62,556 nt of DNA from Psychrobacter okhotskensis (GCF_013248965.1 NZ_JABRVQ010000023.1:1-62556), one strand, 5' to 3'; positions 17,505-28,532 are shown, numbered from the stretch's first letter. Made by a program: numbers and translations. The notes: generated from the sequence alone by a model not told the origin.

Positions 17505-19034
17505 TTAACCCAATAGTTCTTTTAGGATTTGGTTTACTTGCTGAGGGTTAGCACTACCGCGGCTGGCTTTCATCACTTGTCCGACGAGACCATTAAAGGC
17601 TTTTTCTTTACCGCCGCGATATTCTTCCACCATGGCTTGATTCTTAGCAATGACTTCTTCTACCATGGCTTTGATAGCGCCAGTATCCGTTTCTTGCTTA
17701 AGACCTTTTTCTTCAATGATTTTATCTGCTGCATCATCATCGTTGCCGCCTTCGCGCTCATACAGAGCGCTAAAGACTTTCTTAGCCAATTTACCAGACA
17801 GCGTATCGTCTTTGATACGCGCTAGCATGCCAGCCAATTGCTTGGCGCTGATAGGGGAGTCGATGATGTCTTTATCATCTTTATTCAGTGCACCGAGTAA
17901 GTCGCCCATGACCCAGTTAGCCGCCATCTTCGCATCTTGTTGCCCCACTTCAGCGACGACATCTTCAAAGTAATCAGCAAGCTGACGGCTACCAGTTAGG
18001 ATACGAGCGTCATACTCTGACAGACCAAGAGCCTCTTCAAAATGTGCACGACGGGCAACAGGTAGCTCAGGCATGGCTGCTTTAATCGCATCAACAGTAT
18101 GCTGCTCGATACGTACGGGGAGCAGGTCAGGATCAGGGAAGTAGCGATAGTCGTTGGCGTCTTCTTTGGTACGCATGGTACGGGTTTCGTCGCGCTCTGG
18201 GTCATAGAGCATCGTTGCTTGCACAACTTTACCACCGTCCTCAATGATGTCGATTTGACGCTCGATTTCACGATTGATGGCGCGTTCGATAAAGCGGAAC
18301 GAGTTTAAGTTTTTGAGCTCAGTACGCGTGCCCAATTCTGCACCCGGCTTACGAATAGAGACGTTACAGTCACAGCGGAATGAACCTTCTGCCATAACCG
18401 CATCAGAGATACCAAGCCATGTGACCAGCTGGTGAATGGCTTTAATATAGGCCAGTGCTTCGTGAGCTGAGCGCATATCAGGCTCAGAGACGATTTCGAT
18501 TAACGGCGTACCAGCGCGGTTCAAATCCACGCCAGTCATACCATCGACAGCATCGTGTACTGACTTACCAGCGTCTTCTTCTAAATGCGCACGGGTGATG
18601 CCCATACGTTTTGGATATTCGTTCTTTTCACCTTCATTGACCACGACATCGATATAGCCTTCGCCAACGATAGGATTGGCCATTTGGGTGATTTGATAGC
18701 CTTTCGGTAAGTCAGGATAAAAGTAGTTTTTGCGGTCAAAGGTATTAAATAAACCCAGCTCAGCGTTGACGCCGATACCGAATTTTAGCGCACGATCGAC
18801 CACGCCAGCATTTAGAACTGGTAGGACACCGGGCAAGCCTAAATCTACGATACTGGCTTGGCTGTTTGGCTCATGACCAAAGTCAGTCGGTGCGCTAGAA
18901 AATATCTTACTTTCCGTATTCAACTGGCAGTGAATTTCAATACCGATGACCACTTCATAACCATCGACGAACAGCTCTTTACGAACAGGATGTTTGCGGG
19001 CGGCATTATTATCAGTAGTAGTTGCTGTGTTCAT
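17505..19034 (-). CDS. gatB: Aspartyl/glutamyl-tRNA(Asn/Gln) amidotransferase subunit B
   Basis: The GatCAB complex converts Glu-tRNA-Gln and Asp-tRNA-Asn to the correct aminoacyl-tRNAs. GatB is the kinase and tRNA-binding subunit. 509 residues from the ATG at 19034, which overlaps the gatA stop codon by one base (TAATG) and is preceded by GGAGACGG. The signature [19 protein letters not shown] opens the catalytic cradle. [20 protein letters not shown] begins the linker, and the C-terminal YqeY-like tail ends [21 protein letters not shown] frame open 32 codons further upstream lies inside gatA and is not used. Confidence 0.97.
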   Translation of the reverse strand: MNTATTTDNNAARKHPVRKELFVDGYEVVIGIEIHCQLNTESKIFSSAPTDFGHEPNSQASIVDLGLPGVLPVLNAGVVDRALKFGIGVNAELGLFNTFDRKNYFYPDLPKGYQITQMANPIVGEGYIDVVVNEGEKNEYPKRMGITRAHLEEDAGKSVHDAVDGMTGVDLNRAGTPLIEIVSEPDMRSAHEALAYIKAIHQLVTWLGISDAVMAEGSFRCDCNVSIRKPGAELGTRTELKNLNSFRFIERAINREIERQIDIIEDGGKVVQATMLYDPERDETRTMRTKEDANDYRYFPDPDLLPVRIEQHTVDAIKAAMPELPVARRAHFEEALGLSEYDARILTGSRQLADYFEDVVAEVGQQDAKMAANWVMGDLLGALNKDDKDIIDSPISAKQLAGMLARIKDDTLSGKLAKKVFSALYEREGGNDDDAADKIIEEKGLKQETDTGAIKAMVEEVIAKNQAMVEEYRGGKEKAFNGLVGQVMKASRGSANPQQVNQILKELLG

Positions 19035-20530
19035 TATACCGTCTCCTTCGCGATGGTAGAGTGTTGCAAATGATGGTCGGTGTGCTGCTGGAATAGATGC
19101 GCAGTGGCCAACAGCTTGCTTTCTTGCCAATACTGACCGATCAATTGTAAGCCAACAGGCAAGCCTTCAGACGTCAGACCAACAGGCTGACTGAGCGCTG
19201 GTAGACCGGCTAAGTTAACACCGATGGTATAGACATCGCCCAAATACATCGTTGCAGGGTCAAGATCTTCAGCGAGCTTATAAGCAGCGGTTGGTGCCGT
19301 TGGGCTGGCGATGACATCACAGTTGGCAAAGGCGTCTTCGAAGTCTTTGACGATTAAGCGACGTATTTTTTGTGCTTTAGTATAATAAGCATCAAAATAA
19401 CCAGCAGATAGCGCGTAAGTACCGGTCAAGATACGGCGCTGTACTTCAGGGCCAAAGCCTTCAGAGCGTGAGCGCGTATACAGATCGATGAGATCGGTTG
19501 GGTTTTCACAGCGATAGCCAAAGCGTACACCATCGAAGCGTGATAGGTTTGAAGAGGCTTCAGCAGGGGCGAGCATATAATAAGTCGCCAGCGTGATATC
19601 AGGGTCAGTGATATTCACTTCCACAATCGTCGCGCCCAACTCTTCATATTTCTTTAGCGCAGCACGTATGGTGGTTTCTACTTCAGCGTCAAGCCCTTTG
19701 CTAAAGTATTCTTTAGCGACACCAATGCGTAGACCAGCAAATGGCTTATCACCAGCAGCGGCTTCTGCGTCATTGAGATCTTGCACGTAGTCAGGCATAT
19801 CATACTTAATAGAGGTCGCATCACGCGGATCGTGACCAATCATCGGCTGCAATAGATAGGCACAATCTTTAGCGCTACGACCCATGCTACCAGCTTGGTC
19901 AAGGCTTGAAGCATAGGCAATCATACCGAAGCGCGAGACGCGACCATAAGTGGGCTTGATACCGGTTAAGCCGCAAAATGAGGCAGGTTGACGAATAGAG
20001 CCACCAGTATCACTACCGGTTGCAACTGGCACAAAACCTGCGGCGACGGCAGCAGCACTACCACCCGATGAGCCACCAGGGACATGGTTAAGGTTCCAAG
20101 GGTTGTGCACCGCGCCATAATATGAGCTCTCATTATCCGAGCCCATCGCAAACTCATCCATATTGAGCTTGCCCAAGCTAATCATCCCCGCTTTATCGAT
20201 GTTTGACACGATAGTGGCGTCATAAGGTGAGACAAAGTTATGTAGCATCTTTGAGCCACAAGTGGTCAGCACCCCTTGGGTACAAAAGATATCTTTGTGC
20301 GCCATCGGTACACCAAGCAGAGGACGCTTGTCGCCTTGAGCACGCATCTCGTCAGCTGCTTGCGCCTGTGCGCGGGCAGTTTCAGAAGTATTAGTGATAA
20401 AGCTGTTGATCTTGCTATCTAAGGCGTTGATGCGCTTGATATAGTGTTCGGTTAATTCCGCGCTGCTAAATTGTTTGTCTTGCAAGCCCGTAATAAGCTG
20501 CTGGGTACTCAATAGATGAAGTTCAGACAT
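19034..20530 (-). CDS. gatA: Aspartyl/glutamyl-tRNA(Asn/Gln) amidotransferase subunit A
   Basis: The amidase subunit of GatCAB; it releases ammonia from glutamine for the transamidation at GatB. 498 residues. The amidase-signature Ser-cisSer-Lys triad is visible: Lys79 in PMAHKDIF, then [15 protein letters not shown] and [14 protein letters not shown] with the nucleophilic serine. It sits between gatC (70 bases upstream) and gatB (1-base overlap), so translation of gatB is likely coupled to it. Confidence 0.97.
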   Translation of the reverse strand: MSELHLLSTQQLITGLQDKQFSSAELTEHYIKRINALDSKINSFITNTSETARAQAQAADEMRAQGDKRPLLGVPMAHKDIFCTQGVLTTCGSKMLHNFVSPYDATIVSNIDKAGMISLGKLNMDEFAMGSDNESSYYGAVHNPWNLNHVPGGSSGGSAAAVAAGFVPVATGSDTGGSIRQPASFCGLTGIKPTYGRVSRFGMIAYASSLDQAGSMGRSAKDCAYLLQPMIGHDPRDATSIKYDMPDYVQDLNDAEAAAGDKPFAGLRIGVAKEYFSKGLDAEVETTIRAALKKYEELGATIVEVNITDPDITLATYYMLAPAEASSNLSRFDGVRFGYRCENPTDLIDLYTRSRSEGFGPEVQRRILTGTYALSAGYFDAYYTKAQKIRRLIVKDFEDAFANCDVIASPTAPTAAYKLAEDLDPATMYLGDVYTIGVNLAGLPALSQPVGLTSEGLPVGLQLIGQYWQESKLLATAHLFQQHTDHHLQHSTIAKETV

Positions 20531-20600
20531 AAGGTGTCGTCCGTCAAAATGTTAATAGCATTAAATAGAATAAAATAAAGGCAGAAGTAAATAGAATAAA

Positions 20601-20915
20601 TTATTCAATCACTTGTGGTACCAGATACAAGCCGTCTTCAACGGCTGGTGCGACCGATTGATTACGTTCGCGGTTGATATCGTGTTTGGCAACATCAGCG
20701 CGTAACTCTTGGCAAGCTTCATGGATGTTCGATAATGGTTTGATATCAGTGGTATCCACGTTAGCAAGCGTATGCATAAGCTTTAAGACTTTACTGATTT
20801 CATCGGCATAGCTATTGGCTGTCGTCTCATCGACACCTAAGCGCGCAAGGCTGGCAACTTCTAGGATTTCTTCACGGCTGACGTTGCTGTCAGACGTTGC
20901 TGGTTGCTGTGACAT
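20601..20915 (-). CDS. gatC: Aspartyl/glutamyl-tRNA(Asn/Gln) amidotransferase subunit C
   Basis: A small stabilising subunit that wraps around GatA and GatB. 104 residues; the family is usually about 95-100. The N-terminal helix VSREEILEVASLARLGVDE and the later LKLMHTLANVDTTDIKPLSN match the GatC pattern, and the C-terminus VEDGLYLVPQVIE is typical. First gene of gatCAB; its promoter lies in 20916-21000 near a palindromic repeat element. Confidence 0.95.
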   Translation of the reverse strand: MSQQPATSDSNVSREEILEVASLARLGVDETTANSYADEISKVLKLMHTLANVDTTDIKPLSNIHEACQELRADVAKHDINRERNQSVAPAVEDGLYLVPQVIE

Positions 20916-20943
20916 AGTTTCTCCAGTGCAGGACAGTTTTTGT

Positions 20944-21051
20944 TATAGTCAGAGCACTTTTAAACCGCTAGGGTGTTACACGCCCTAGATGTACTCAATG
21001 TACTATCTGCGGTCGGTCGCCTTGTAGCGATTCTAAAATTCCTTGACTATA
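20944..21051. repeat. 108-bp imperfect palindromic element (family C)
   Basis: The ends TATAGTCA (20944-20951) and TGACTATA (21044-21051) are perfect inverse copies, and inner sequence next to them also pairs (GCACTTTTAAA with TCTAAAATTCC). The centre holds a hairpin, CTAGGGTGTTACACGCCCTAG-like (20968-20988). Layout and intergenic location suggest a REP- or MITE-like element. The TATAGTCA end resembles family B. Confidence 0.6.
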
Positions 21052-21755
21052 GAGTAAATAGGTTCAAAAGTAGCGGTTAAAACGAGCGATTAATAAAGCC
21101 GCTAGTAATACCAATTATTAAAATAAAATAGCTATGAAAAGTAACGGTTATAACTAGCTACTAACATTGGTTACTGAAATTGGTTACTAAAACAAGAGTG
21201 TGATTATGAGCTTATTATAAAGCATCTGACCCAAGTTTACAGAGCTTGACGCTTGATTGCTGCACAATCTCAACCAAGTCGCGGGCATTTGTACAGACAG
21301 CATGATGATAGCCCAGACAATCATGGTAAAATTGACCGTATAGTTATGCAATCATTGGCAATCGCTCACCCGTTACAGTCAGAAATACGTTACAGTAGGC
21401 ACTCGCTGCTGAGCAAAATTACTATATGCCTGTCGAGCCTTGTTATTGAATTAGACGGTGTTTCATTAAATGGATAGCTATGTGCCACTATTTCAAACTT
21501 TGTAACAACTTTTAGCGTTTAAGACCAAAATCCTGACTTACTGATGCAAATATCTGTGTTTTTTTTGAGCTAAATCGGTATAATTTAGCTCAGTTTTGTC
21601 ATTGCATCATTATTGCTTAGGTTTGACTTGTCGCGATACCTCACTTTCGCCGTAAGTAATGTCTAACGACGACCTGCTCAACACTGACGAGTAACCCCTC
21701 AGTCAATCTCATTCGCCTCATTTGCCTTATTTGTAAAGCGCTGGATATATTAGTC
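21052..21755 (+). other. 700-bp gatC-mreB spacer
   Basis: AT-rich divergent spacer. A 74-codon frame at 21253-21477 has a TTG start, no ribosome site and no recognisable features, so it is not called. Short direct repeats of ATTGGTTACT occur near 21168-21190. mreB probably has its promoter in the last 250 bases, where no exact consensus was located. Confidence 0.35.
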
Positions 21756-22784
21756 ATGAACCTGTTTGGATTTTTATCAAATAATATCGCAATCGACCTT
21801 GGTACTGCGAACACTCTTATTTTCATTCCTGGTAAAGGCGTGGTGCTCGATGAGCCTACGGTGGTCGCGCTACGAAGCAATCGTACCCACAACCCTACCG
21901 TCGCTGCAGTTGGCCTCGATGCCAAGCAGATGCTGGGTCGTACCCCTGCCAATATCACGGCGATTCGCCCGCTAAAAGACGGCGTGATTGCTGACTTTGA
22001 AGTGACCCAAAAAATGCTTAAGCACTTTATCGGCAAGGTAAAGGCGAAGCGTTTTATGGCACAGCCTAACGTCGTGGTTTGTGTGCCTTGCAAATCAACC
22101 CTCGTTGAGCGCAAAGCCATCCGTGAAGCGGTATCATCAGCGGGCGCGAGCAAAGTGCTCTTGCTAGAAGAGCCGATGGCAGCTGCGATTGGTGCCGGCA
22201 TGCCAGTGCACGAAGCGAGTGGCTCAATGGTGGTTGATATCGGTGGTGGTACGACTGAGATCGCCGTTATTGCGCTATCAGGCTGCGTTTATGCCGAGTC
22301 GATTCGTATCGGTGGCGACATATTTGATGAAGCCATTATCACTCACGTACGCCGTACGCATGGTTGTGTGATTGGTGAAACGACGGCTGAGCGTATCAAG
22401 CAAGAAGTAGGCTCAGCGCTGAACGAAGACAGCCAGCTAGAAGTTGAAGTACGCGGACGTAGCATGGCAGAAGGCGTACCAAAAACCTTTACTGTCAATT
22501 CAGAAGAAGTGCAAAAAGCCCTGAGCGATCCACTAAGCGGTATCGTTAGCGCGGTAAAAGCAGCACTTGAGCAAACACCACCTGAGCTATCATCAGATAT
22601 TGCTGAGCGTGGTATTGTTTTGACTGGTGGCGGTGCGCTATTGCGTGACTTAGACAAACTTATTTCAAGAGAAACTGGTTTGCCAGTGACGGTCGCTGAA
22701 GACCCATTGACTTGTGTCAGTCGTGGTGGTGGTATCGCTCTCGACTTTATCAATAATAAAAGCTTAAACATGATTTTTGTTTAA
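21756..22784 (+). CDS. mreB: Rod-shape-determining protein MreB
   Basis: An actin homologue that forms membrane-associated filaments and guides lateral cell-wall synthesis. 342 residues, standard length. The N-terminal amphipathic [10 protein letters not shown] membrane anchor is followed by phosphate-1 motif [10 protein letters not shown], connect motif [17 protein letters not shown], phosphate-2 motif [14 protein letters not shown] and adenosine motif [11 protein letters not shown]. First gene of mreBCD-maf-rng. Many Psychrobacter are short rods or cocci, so keeping mreB fits a coccobacillary shape. Confidence 0.98.
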   Translation: MNLFGFLSNNIAIDLGTANTLIFIPGKGVVLDEPTVVALRSNRTHNPTVAAVGLDAKQMLGRTPANITAIRPLKDGVIADFEVTQKMLKHFIGKVKAKRFMAQPNVVVCVPCKSTLVERKAIREAVSSAGASKVLLLEEPMAAAIGAGMPVHEASGSMVVDIGGGTTEIAVIALSGCVYAESIRIGGDIFDEAIITHVRRTHGCVIGETTAERIKQEVGSALNEDSQLEVEVRGRSMAEGVPKTFTVNSEEVQKALSDPLSGIVSAVKAALEQTPPELSSDIAERGIVLTGGGALLRDLDKLISRETGLPVTVAEDPLTCVSRGGGIALDFINNKSLNMIFV

Positions 22785-22819
22785 ACAGTTTTTATTGTTG
22801 ATGTTCGTTGTTGATTGTG

Positions 22820-22846
22820 TCGATATTACTTTTCACTGACTATATT
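22820..22846. repeat. Dispersed repeat family B, copy 2
   Basis: A 27-bp exact inverse match to 15099-15125, located 35 bases after mreB. Confidence 0.7.
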
Positions 22847-23055
22847 GATGTTCCAATGACCATTAAAACTAGCAGTGAACAGTCGCTGCAACGATAAAAG
22901 TAAAAAACGATAAATTAAAGGTAGCCAGTTGTGCTGCCTTTAATCGCATTAATGAATGCCAGCTACAAGCATTGTCCGTAAATGCTGATAACAATGTGAT
23001 TGTTATCACTAGCGCTGGCTACTGCTCACATTAGAAACCCTTAATTAGATGACTT

Positions 23056-23922
23056 ATGACGCCAAGTATTTTTGCACGCCAGCCACTTGCACTTCGTAAG
23101 GCTGCTATTGTATTGATAGTAGCGTTAATACTGATGTGGTTCGATAGCAAAAATCCAGAATGGTTCAATCCAGTGCGCAACACCAGCCACGCCGCTATGC
23201 AGCCTATCTATGAGTTGTCCTTATTGCCCAGCTATGCCAAACATTGGGCAAGTGGCAGCTTACAATCAAAAGAAGCGCTACGCCGCGAAAACATGCAGTT
23301 AAAGTCACAATTGATCCACGCGCAAGCCAAGCTTCAGCAGCAAGACTATATCTTGGCACAAAATGCGCGCTTACAGGGTATCTTGTCGACCACCAAGCCT
23401 GAACAGTTTGAGCTAAATTTGGCACAGGTTATCGGTACCGACACCAACTTACTCCGCCAAATCGTCGTGCTTAATAAAGGTGCGCAAGATGGCGTGCAAG
23501 TCGGACAGACAGTCATCGACGAAGACGGTATATTGGGACAGATTATCAATGTCTATCCCAATACCAGTCGCTTACTGCTCATTACTGATGAGCAGCAATC
23601 GGTAGCGGTCACGGTCAAGCGTACGGGTCAGCGGGCGATTGTGACTGGTCAAGGCATACCCACCTCGTTAAGTCTTAATTATGTATTCAAAACCTCAGAC
23701 GTGCGCGTGGGTGACGAGCTGGTTTCTTCAGGTCTAGGCGGGCGTATTCCAGCAGGCTATCGAGTTGGTCGTATCGCTCATATCAAAGATACCCAAGCTG
23801 ATAATTTTAGAAGTATTGAAGTCACGCCAGCGGCCAACTTTATCGATAATGCGTACGTATTAGTGCTACAAGACAAACTAATAGGCAAAAACAACCTCGG
23901 TACTAATGGCAATGGCAGCTGA
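23056..23922 (+). CDS. mreC: Rod-shape-determining protein MreC
   Basis: A bitopic membrane protein that activates the elongasome PBP2-RodA through its periplasmic domain. 288 residues. A transmembrane helix at about 14-30 (KAAIVLIVALILMWF), a coiled coil at about 72-100 (EALRRENMQLKSQLIHAQAK) and the beta-barrel domain with VIDEDGILGQIINVYPNTSR and DELVSSGLGGRIPAGYRVG are visible. The 271-bp gap after mreB is longer than usual and contains a repeat B copy. ATG 23056 follows a poor Shine-Dalgarno. Confidence 0.95.
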   Translation: MTPSIFARQPLALRKAAIVLIVALILMWFDSKNPEWFNPVRNTSHAAMQPIYELSLLPSYAKHWASGSLQSKEALRRENMQLKSQLIHAQAKLQQQDYILAQNARLQGILSTTKPEQFELNLAQVIGTDTNLLRQIVVLNKGAQDGVQVGQTVIDEDGILGQIINVYPNTSRLLLITDEQQSVAVTVKRTGQRAIVTGQGIPTSLSLNYVFKTSDVRVGDELVSSGLGGRIPAGYRVGRIAHIKDTQADNFRSIEVTPAANFIDNAYVLVLQDKLIGKNNLGTNGNGS

Positions 23923-24073
23923 CACTCACATCATACCTAGTGAGCCATTTATGCACTTAGCCACTTGGCCTTGCTTGACCAATAGCATGTCCGTCCATAC
24001 CTTTTTAGCCCTATTCTTCCGCTAAATAGACGTTCAAATAGCCGCCGCCAAACATTCTTAAAGGTAAGTATTC

Positions 24074-24559
24074 ATGGCGTATTCTGACTCTAAGCACCCA
24101 ATTGGGCTCTTGCTCTTTGCCATTGTTGCAAGCTTTATCGTTGCCTCATCGCTCAATGTCTATCCATTAAGTCCTAGTATGGCTACCTTGCGTCCCATGG
24201 TAATGGTCATGGTGCTGATTTTTTGGTTGCTGTTTCAACCGCGTTACGTTGGTATCTTTACCGCGTTTACCATTGGTTTAGTCGCAGATCTCTTGATGGA
24301 TACCCATTTAGGTCAGCAAGCCTTTGCGGCGGTCATGGTGGCACTGGTCATCAAAATCAGTAGTATCTATGTCAGACAATTAAATACTGTCAATGCATGG
24401 CTTATCGCCTCATTAAGCTTGCTGCTGTTTCAGCTGAGCTTGTGGATGCTACAGATGTTTATTCAAGATATCTTTGTGGCGCAGTCGGCCTTGTCTTTAT
24501 TGATGAGCATAGTAAGCTGGCCGCTAGTGCTATTAGCGTTACGCAAATTTGCGCGTTAA
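24074..24559 (+). CDS. mreD: Rod-shape-determining protein MreD
   Basis: Polytopic inner-membrane protein of the elongasome. 161 residues with about five hydrophobic helices; the conserved PRYVGIFTAFTIGLVADLLM segment with DTHLGQQAF is the family signature. AAAGGTAAG lies about 11 bases before the ATG. It follows mreC and precedes maf in the order found in E. coli. Confidence 0.93.
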   Translation: MAYSDSKHPIGLLLFAIVASFIVASSLNVYPLSPSMATLRPMVMVMVLIFWLLFQPRYVGIFTAFTIGLVADLLMDTHLGQQAFAAVMVALVIKISSIYVRQLNTVNAWLIASLSLLLFQLSLWMLQMFIQDIFVAQSALSLLMSIVSWPLVLLALRKFAR

Positions 24560-24654
24560 CCCATTAAGTGTCTATATCAATAATTATCGTTGAGTGCCTT
24601 TCTGGAATATCTTTATCAATAAGATAATAGCAATCATAAAATAAGAGAATAGCG

Positions 24655-25329
24655 ATGGATATTATTTTAGCATCTGGTTCGCCGCGTCGTCGTGAGCTGC
24701 TAGCCAGAGCGCAGCTAGATTTTACGATTATGAGCGTCGATATCGATGAAACGCCACAAAGTAATGAGTCGCCTACAGAGTATATCGAGCGCATGGTCGC
24801 TACCAAAGCTGCCGCCGCAGTACAACAGCTAAATGACACACTTAAAACGAGCAAGGCCAATCTCGCTGAGCAGCTTATCATTTTGACCTCAGACACCATT
24901 GGTGTACTGCCAGATGGTCAGACGGTACTGGTAAAACCAACTGACCGTGAGCACGCCTATCGCATGTGGCAGCAAATGTCAGATAATACCCATGAAGTAT
25001 GGACAGCGGTACAAGCTACTCACGTATCTCGTGTGCCTTTAGCTTCCAAGGGTGCCAATACAGCAGACCATGAGACAGTATTCCAAATCATCAAACAACA
25101 GAAAATCACCGAGCGCACAGCAGTCACCTTTATCCCGCTGACGATGGAGATGATGAGCCGTTATTGGGAAAGTGGCGAACCTGCTGATAAAGCAGGTGGT
25201 TATGGTATTCAAGGGTTGGGCGCGGCTTGGGTGAGTCGTATTAACGGTAGCTATACCAATGTCGTGGGCTTGCCACTGCCGCAAACGCTGGCATTGATTA
25301 AAAATATCACCGAGAGTGGCATTCATTAG
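24655..25329 (+). CDS. maf: Maf-like nucleoside triphosphate pyrophosphatase (YhdE class)
   Basis: House-cleaning enzyme that hydrolyses non-canonical or dTTP/UTP-type nucleotides to monophosphates. 224 residues, slightly above the usual 195-200 owing to insertions near 75-85 and 130-145. The start ILASGSPRRRELLARA is the substrate loop; the catalytic aspartate is in LTSDTIGVLPDG; the C-terminal ADKAGGYGIQGLGAAWV is conserved. It is placed between mreD and rng, as in E. coli yhdE. Substrate class is inferred from this neighbourhood. Confidence 0.92.
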   Translation: MDIILASGSPRRRELLARAQLDFTIMSVDIDETPQSNESPTEYIERMVATKAAAAVQQLNDTLKTSKANLAEQLIILTSDTIGVLPDGQTVLVKPTDREHAYRMWQQMSDNTHEVWTAVQATHVSRVPLASKGANTADHETVFQIIKQQKITERTAVTFIPLTMEMMSRYWESGEPADKAGGYGIQGLGAAWVSRINGSYTNVVGLPLPQTLALIKNITESGIH

Positions 25330-25500
25330 ATAGTCAGAAGGGCAGGGACAATTTTATTAATACGCTACAAGCCCTTAACTGCTTGTCTGCACATAACGAC
25401 ACGCTAGGGTAATGGGCAAGAACAAGTCGCATTTGTTACACTATAAAGCCAGTAGGCGATGAACGCCCAATAAGAAAGCTGAAAGATAAGAGAAAAAATT

Positions 25501-27111
25501 ATGTCCGAAGAGCTGCTGATTAATATTAGTCCAATGGAGTCACGTGTCGCCGTGTTAGACAACGGTGTCCTAGGCGAAATCTATATTGAGCGCCATCATA
25601 AATTGGGTCTGGTCGGCAATATCTATTTGGGTACCGTCGTGCGTGTCCTGCCGGGTATGCAAGCGGCCTTTGTCGATATCGGTCAGTCACGGACAGCGTT
25701 TTTACACGTCAATGATATGCAGCGTGAACCGCGTCCAGTCACCGAAAATAAGAATAAAATAGCTGAAGAGCGCAATAAGAACCCTGATGCTGGTACAGAC
25801 AACACTGTGGTAGAAAATGGTATTGATGGCCTAGAAGTTAGCCCACCAGTGGTCAGTGCGCAAAGTACAGATGTCGTTCCTGTGTCTAAAACCCTTATCC
25901 AACACCGCTTACACGAAAGCCAACGTATCTTGGTACAAGTGACCAAAGACCAGCTGGGTAGCAAGGGCGCACGCTTAACCACCAATGTCTCTCTACCATC
26001 GCGCTATCTGGTATATCTGCCATCGAGCGATCATATCGGTATCTCGCAGCGTATCGATGGCGAAGAAGAGCGCAACCGTCTCAAAACTGAGCTGAATAGT
26101 TTGATGCAGACCGTCAACTTAAAAGGTGGGCTGATTGCCCGTACGGCTGCCGAGCGCGTGCCTGTCGATAAGTTGGAAGAAGATATTTATTATTTATTAC
26201 AGCTATGGCGTACCATCTGCGCGCGGCGTCAAGAGATCAATCATCATCAAAGCTCAGAGCTTATTTACCAAGAGCTGGCTCTGCCACTACGCTCGATTCG
26301 TGACTTGGTCCATGCCGATACCGAAAAGGTGATCGTTGATAATGTGCAAATCTATGAGCAAGTCAGATCCTTTGCCAAAGAATTCGTGCCTTTTGTCTAT
26401 GATCGAATCGTGCACTACACTGCAGAACAGTCTCTCTTTGATGTGCACCGTGTTGAGGATGATTTACGTGATGCGTTAAAACGCCGCGTTGATCTAAAGT
26501 CGGGTGGTTACCTGATTATTGATCAGACCGAAGCGATGACCACGATTGATGTTAATACGGGCTCTTTCGTTGGGGGGCGTTCATTAGAAGATACCGTTTA
26601 TAAGACCAACTTAGAAGCCACGCATGCTATTGCTCGGCAGCTGCGTTTACGTAATCTGGGCGGCATTATTATCTTAGACTTTATTGATATGCTGGAGCAG
26701 CAGCATAAAGATGACGTGCTGGAGAGTTTGCAGTCGCAACTGGCACAAGACTATGCCAAGACTAAGATTACTCAAGTCAGTGAGCTTGGCTTGGTAGAGA
26801 TGACTCGTAAGCGTACCCGTGAATCATTGGGGCAGCAGCTGTGTGAACCCTGCTCAACCTGTCAAGGGCGCGGCTTTGTCAAAACCGCTGAGACCGTTTG
26901 CTTTGAGATATTCCGCGAAATCATGCGCTGCGCGCGCACCTACAATTCACCGAAGAAGTTTACGGTGGTTGCTCATGCTGCGGTCATTGATTTACTACTC
27001 ACCTCAGAGTCGGACACGGTAGCAGATTTAGAGTATCTGTTGGGTAGAGTCATTACTTTTGATGTCGAAAATCTCTATACCCAAGAGCAGTACGATATTG
27101 TATTAGACTGA
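25501..27111 (+). CDS. rng: Ribonuclease G
   Basis: Single-strand-specific endoribonuclease for 16S rRNA 5' maturation and mRNA decay. 536 residues, about 45 more than E. coli RNase G. The extra length is an Asn/Thr/Val-rich loop at about 85-130 within the S1 domain. RNase E/G core motifs are present: catalytic-site IDVNTGSFVGGRS and IIILDFIDM. The zinc-link-like CEPCSTCQGRGFV is near 440. Last gene of the mreBCD-maf-rng group. Confidence 0.95.
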   Translation: MSEELLINISPMESRVAVLDNGVLGEIYIERHHKLGLVGNIYLGTVVRVLPGMQAAFVDIGQSRTAFLHVNDMQREPRPVTENKNKIAEERNKNPDAGTDNTVVENGIDGLEVSPPVVSAQSTDVVPVSKTLIQHRLHESQRILVQVTKDQLGSKGARLTTNVSLPSRYLVYLPSSDHIGISQRIDGEEERNRLKTELNSLMQTVNLKGGLIARTAAERVPVDKLEEDIYYLLQLWRTICARRQEINHHQSSELIYQELALPLRSIRDLVHADTEKVIVDNVQIYEQVRSFAKEFVPFVYDRIVHYTAEQSLFDVHRVEDDLRDALKRRVDLKSGGYLIIDQTEAMTTIDVNTGSFVGGRSLEDTVYKTNLEATHAIARQLRLRNLGGIIILDFIDMLEQQHKDDVLESLQSQLAQDYAKTKITQVSELGLVEMTRKRTRESLGQQLCEPCSTCQGRGFVKTAETVCFEIFREIMRCARTYNSPKKFTVVAHAAVIDLLLTSESDTVADLEYLLGRVITFDVENLYTQEQYDIVLD

Positions 27112-27518
27112 TAATTTGCACATTCGTAGGGCATTTAACACCTATTATTGAGTATAAATGGTGTTGTTTATAAAGCGTAATATCTTTAAATGCCGTGGAT
27201 ATTGCTCTTGCAATGAATAAAATACTATGTATAATATACACCACTGAATTATATATGCGCAGCCAATAAAAAAGCTGGCGCTATGACAGCTAGAGCATCG
27301 TTTCTAGCACTATTTCATTATGCCTTTGCTGACATCCTATTATGGAAGGGTCGGCGGGGCTTTAAACTATTTTACTTTTGGCACGCTACAAGTTCAGATA
27401 AAGAACTCATTCTGGTTAAGAACAGAAGGCCGCTTTAAGTGAATATTTAACCAAACGGCTTTTGGTCATATCTTTGCAAAGCAAGAATGACGAAAGCACA
27501 TATTAGGAGCTTGCTGGC
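27112..27518 (+). promoter_or_regulatory. S10 operon leader region
   Basis: 407 bases with no gene. A stem pairing AAGGCCG (about 27427) with CGGCTTTT (about 27457) runs into a short T-rich stretch about 55 bases before rpsJ. This looks like a terminator-type hairpin in the leader, and E. coli controls this operon by L4 acting on its leader. Whether L4 acts here cannot be judged from sequence alone. Confidence 0.4.
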
Positions 27519-27830
27519 ATGGCTAACCAGAGAATCCGTATCCGTCTTAAGTCTTTTGATCATCGTCTGATTGATCAATCTGCACAAGAGATTGTTGATA
27601 CTGCAAAGCGCACCGGTGCGCAAGTTTGTGGTCCTGTACCGTTGCCGACTCGCATTGAGCGCTTCAACGTTCTAACCTCACCACACGTTAACAAAGACGC
27701 TCGTGATCAGTACGAAATCCGTACTCATAAGCGTATGGTTGATATCGTTCAACCTACTGACAAAACTGTGGATGCGCTAATGAAGTTAGATTTAGCGGCG
27801 GGTGTTGACGTTCAAATTGCTTTGGGTTAA
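27519..27830 (+). CDS. rpsJ: 30S ribosomal protein S10
   Basis: Small-subunit head protein, also the NusB partner in antitermination (NusE). 103 residues, standard. It begins [19 protein letters not shown], and [21 protein letters not shown] is the signature. TTAGGAG precedes the ATG. First gene of the S10-spc-alpha cluster. No tuf or fusA lies just upstream; rng is there instead. Confidence 0.98.
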   Translation: MANQRIRIRLKSFDHRLIDQSAQEIVDTAKRTGAQVCGPVPLPTRIERFNVLTSPHVNKDARDQYEIRTHKRMVDIVQPTDKTVDALMKLDLAAGVDVQIALG

Positions 27831-27879
27831 TGCACACTACACACCCAACCCATTAATATAAGATATAAAGAGGTCTAAA

Positions 27880-28518
27880 ATGGCGATCGGTTTAGTCGGT
27901 AAAAAATGCGGCATGACCCGTGTCTTCACTGAAACAGGCGCATCTATCCCTGTAACAGTGGTTGAGGTCAATGCAAACCGCATTACTCAAGTAAAAAATA
28001 CTGATGTAGATGGCTATCAAGCCATCCAAATCACCACAGGTACCCGTCGTGACAGCCGCGTAACTGCTGCACAAAAAGGTCACTTCGCTAAAGCTGGTGT
28101 TGCAGCTGGTCGTGGTGTTTGGGAATTTCGTGCCAATGATAGCGATCTTGAAGGTCGTGAGATTGGCGGTGAGATCCTAGCTGACTTGTTCGAACAAGGT
28201 CAGATGGTTGATGTCACAGGACAGAGTAAAGGTAAAGGCTTTCAAGGCGGCGTAAAGCGTCATAACTTTAGCATGCAAGATGCCACTCACGGTAACTCAG
28301 TATCACATCGTGCTATCGGTTCAACTGGTCAAAACCAGTCACCAGGTAAAGTCTTCAAAGGCAAAAAAATGCCAGGTCAGATGGGTAACAAACGCGTTAC
28401 CGTTCAAGGCCTAGAAGTGATATCGGTTGATGTTGAAAATGGGTTAATTGTCATCAAGGGTGCTATCCCTGGTGCCACCGGTGGCGATGTCATCGTACGT
28501 CCGTCAGTCAAAGCCTAA
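27880..28518 (+). CDS. rplC: 50S ribosomal protein L3
   Basis: Early assembly protein near the peptidyl-transferase centre. 212 residues. The N-terminal [17 protein letters not shown] and the loop [18 protein letters not shown] containing the glutamine that PrmB can methylate (GQNQSPG region) are clear. It follows rpsJ by 49 bases, with GAGG before the ATG. Confidence 0.98.
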   Translation: MAIGLVGKKCGMTRVFTETGASIPVTVVEVNANRITQVKNTDVDGYQAIQITTGTRRDSRVTAAQKGHFAKAGVAAGRGVWEFRANDSDLEGREIGGEILADLFEQGQMVDVTGQSKGKGFQGGVKRHNFSMQDATHGNSVSHRAIGSTGQNQSPGKVFKGKKMPGQMGNKRVTVQGLEVISVDVENGLIVIKGAIPGATGGDVIVRPSVKA

Positions 28519-28532
28519 GCAAGGGGATTAAC

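Noticed and set aside
21253..21477. 74-codon frame in the gatC-mreB spacer
   Set aside because: It has a TTG start without a ribosome site and no family-like pattern; likely chance.
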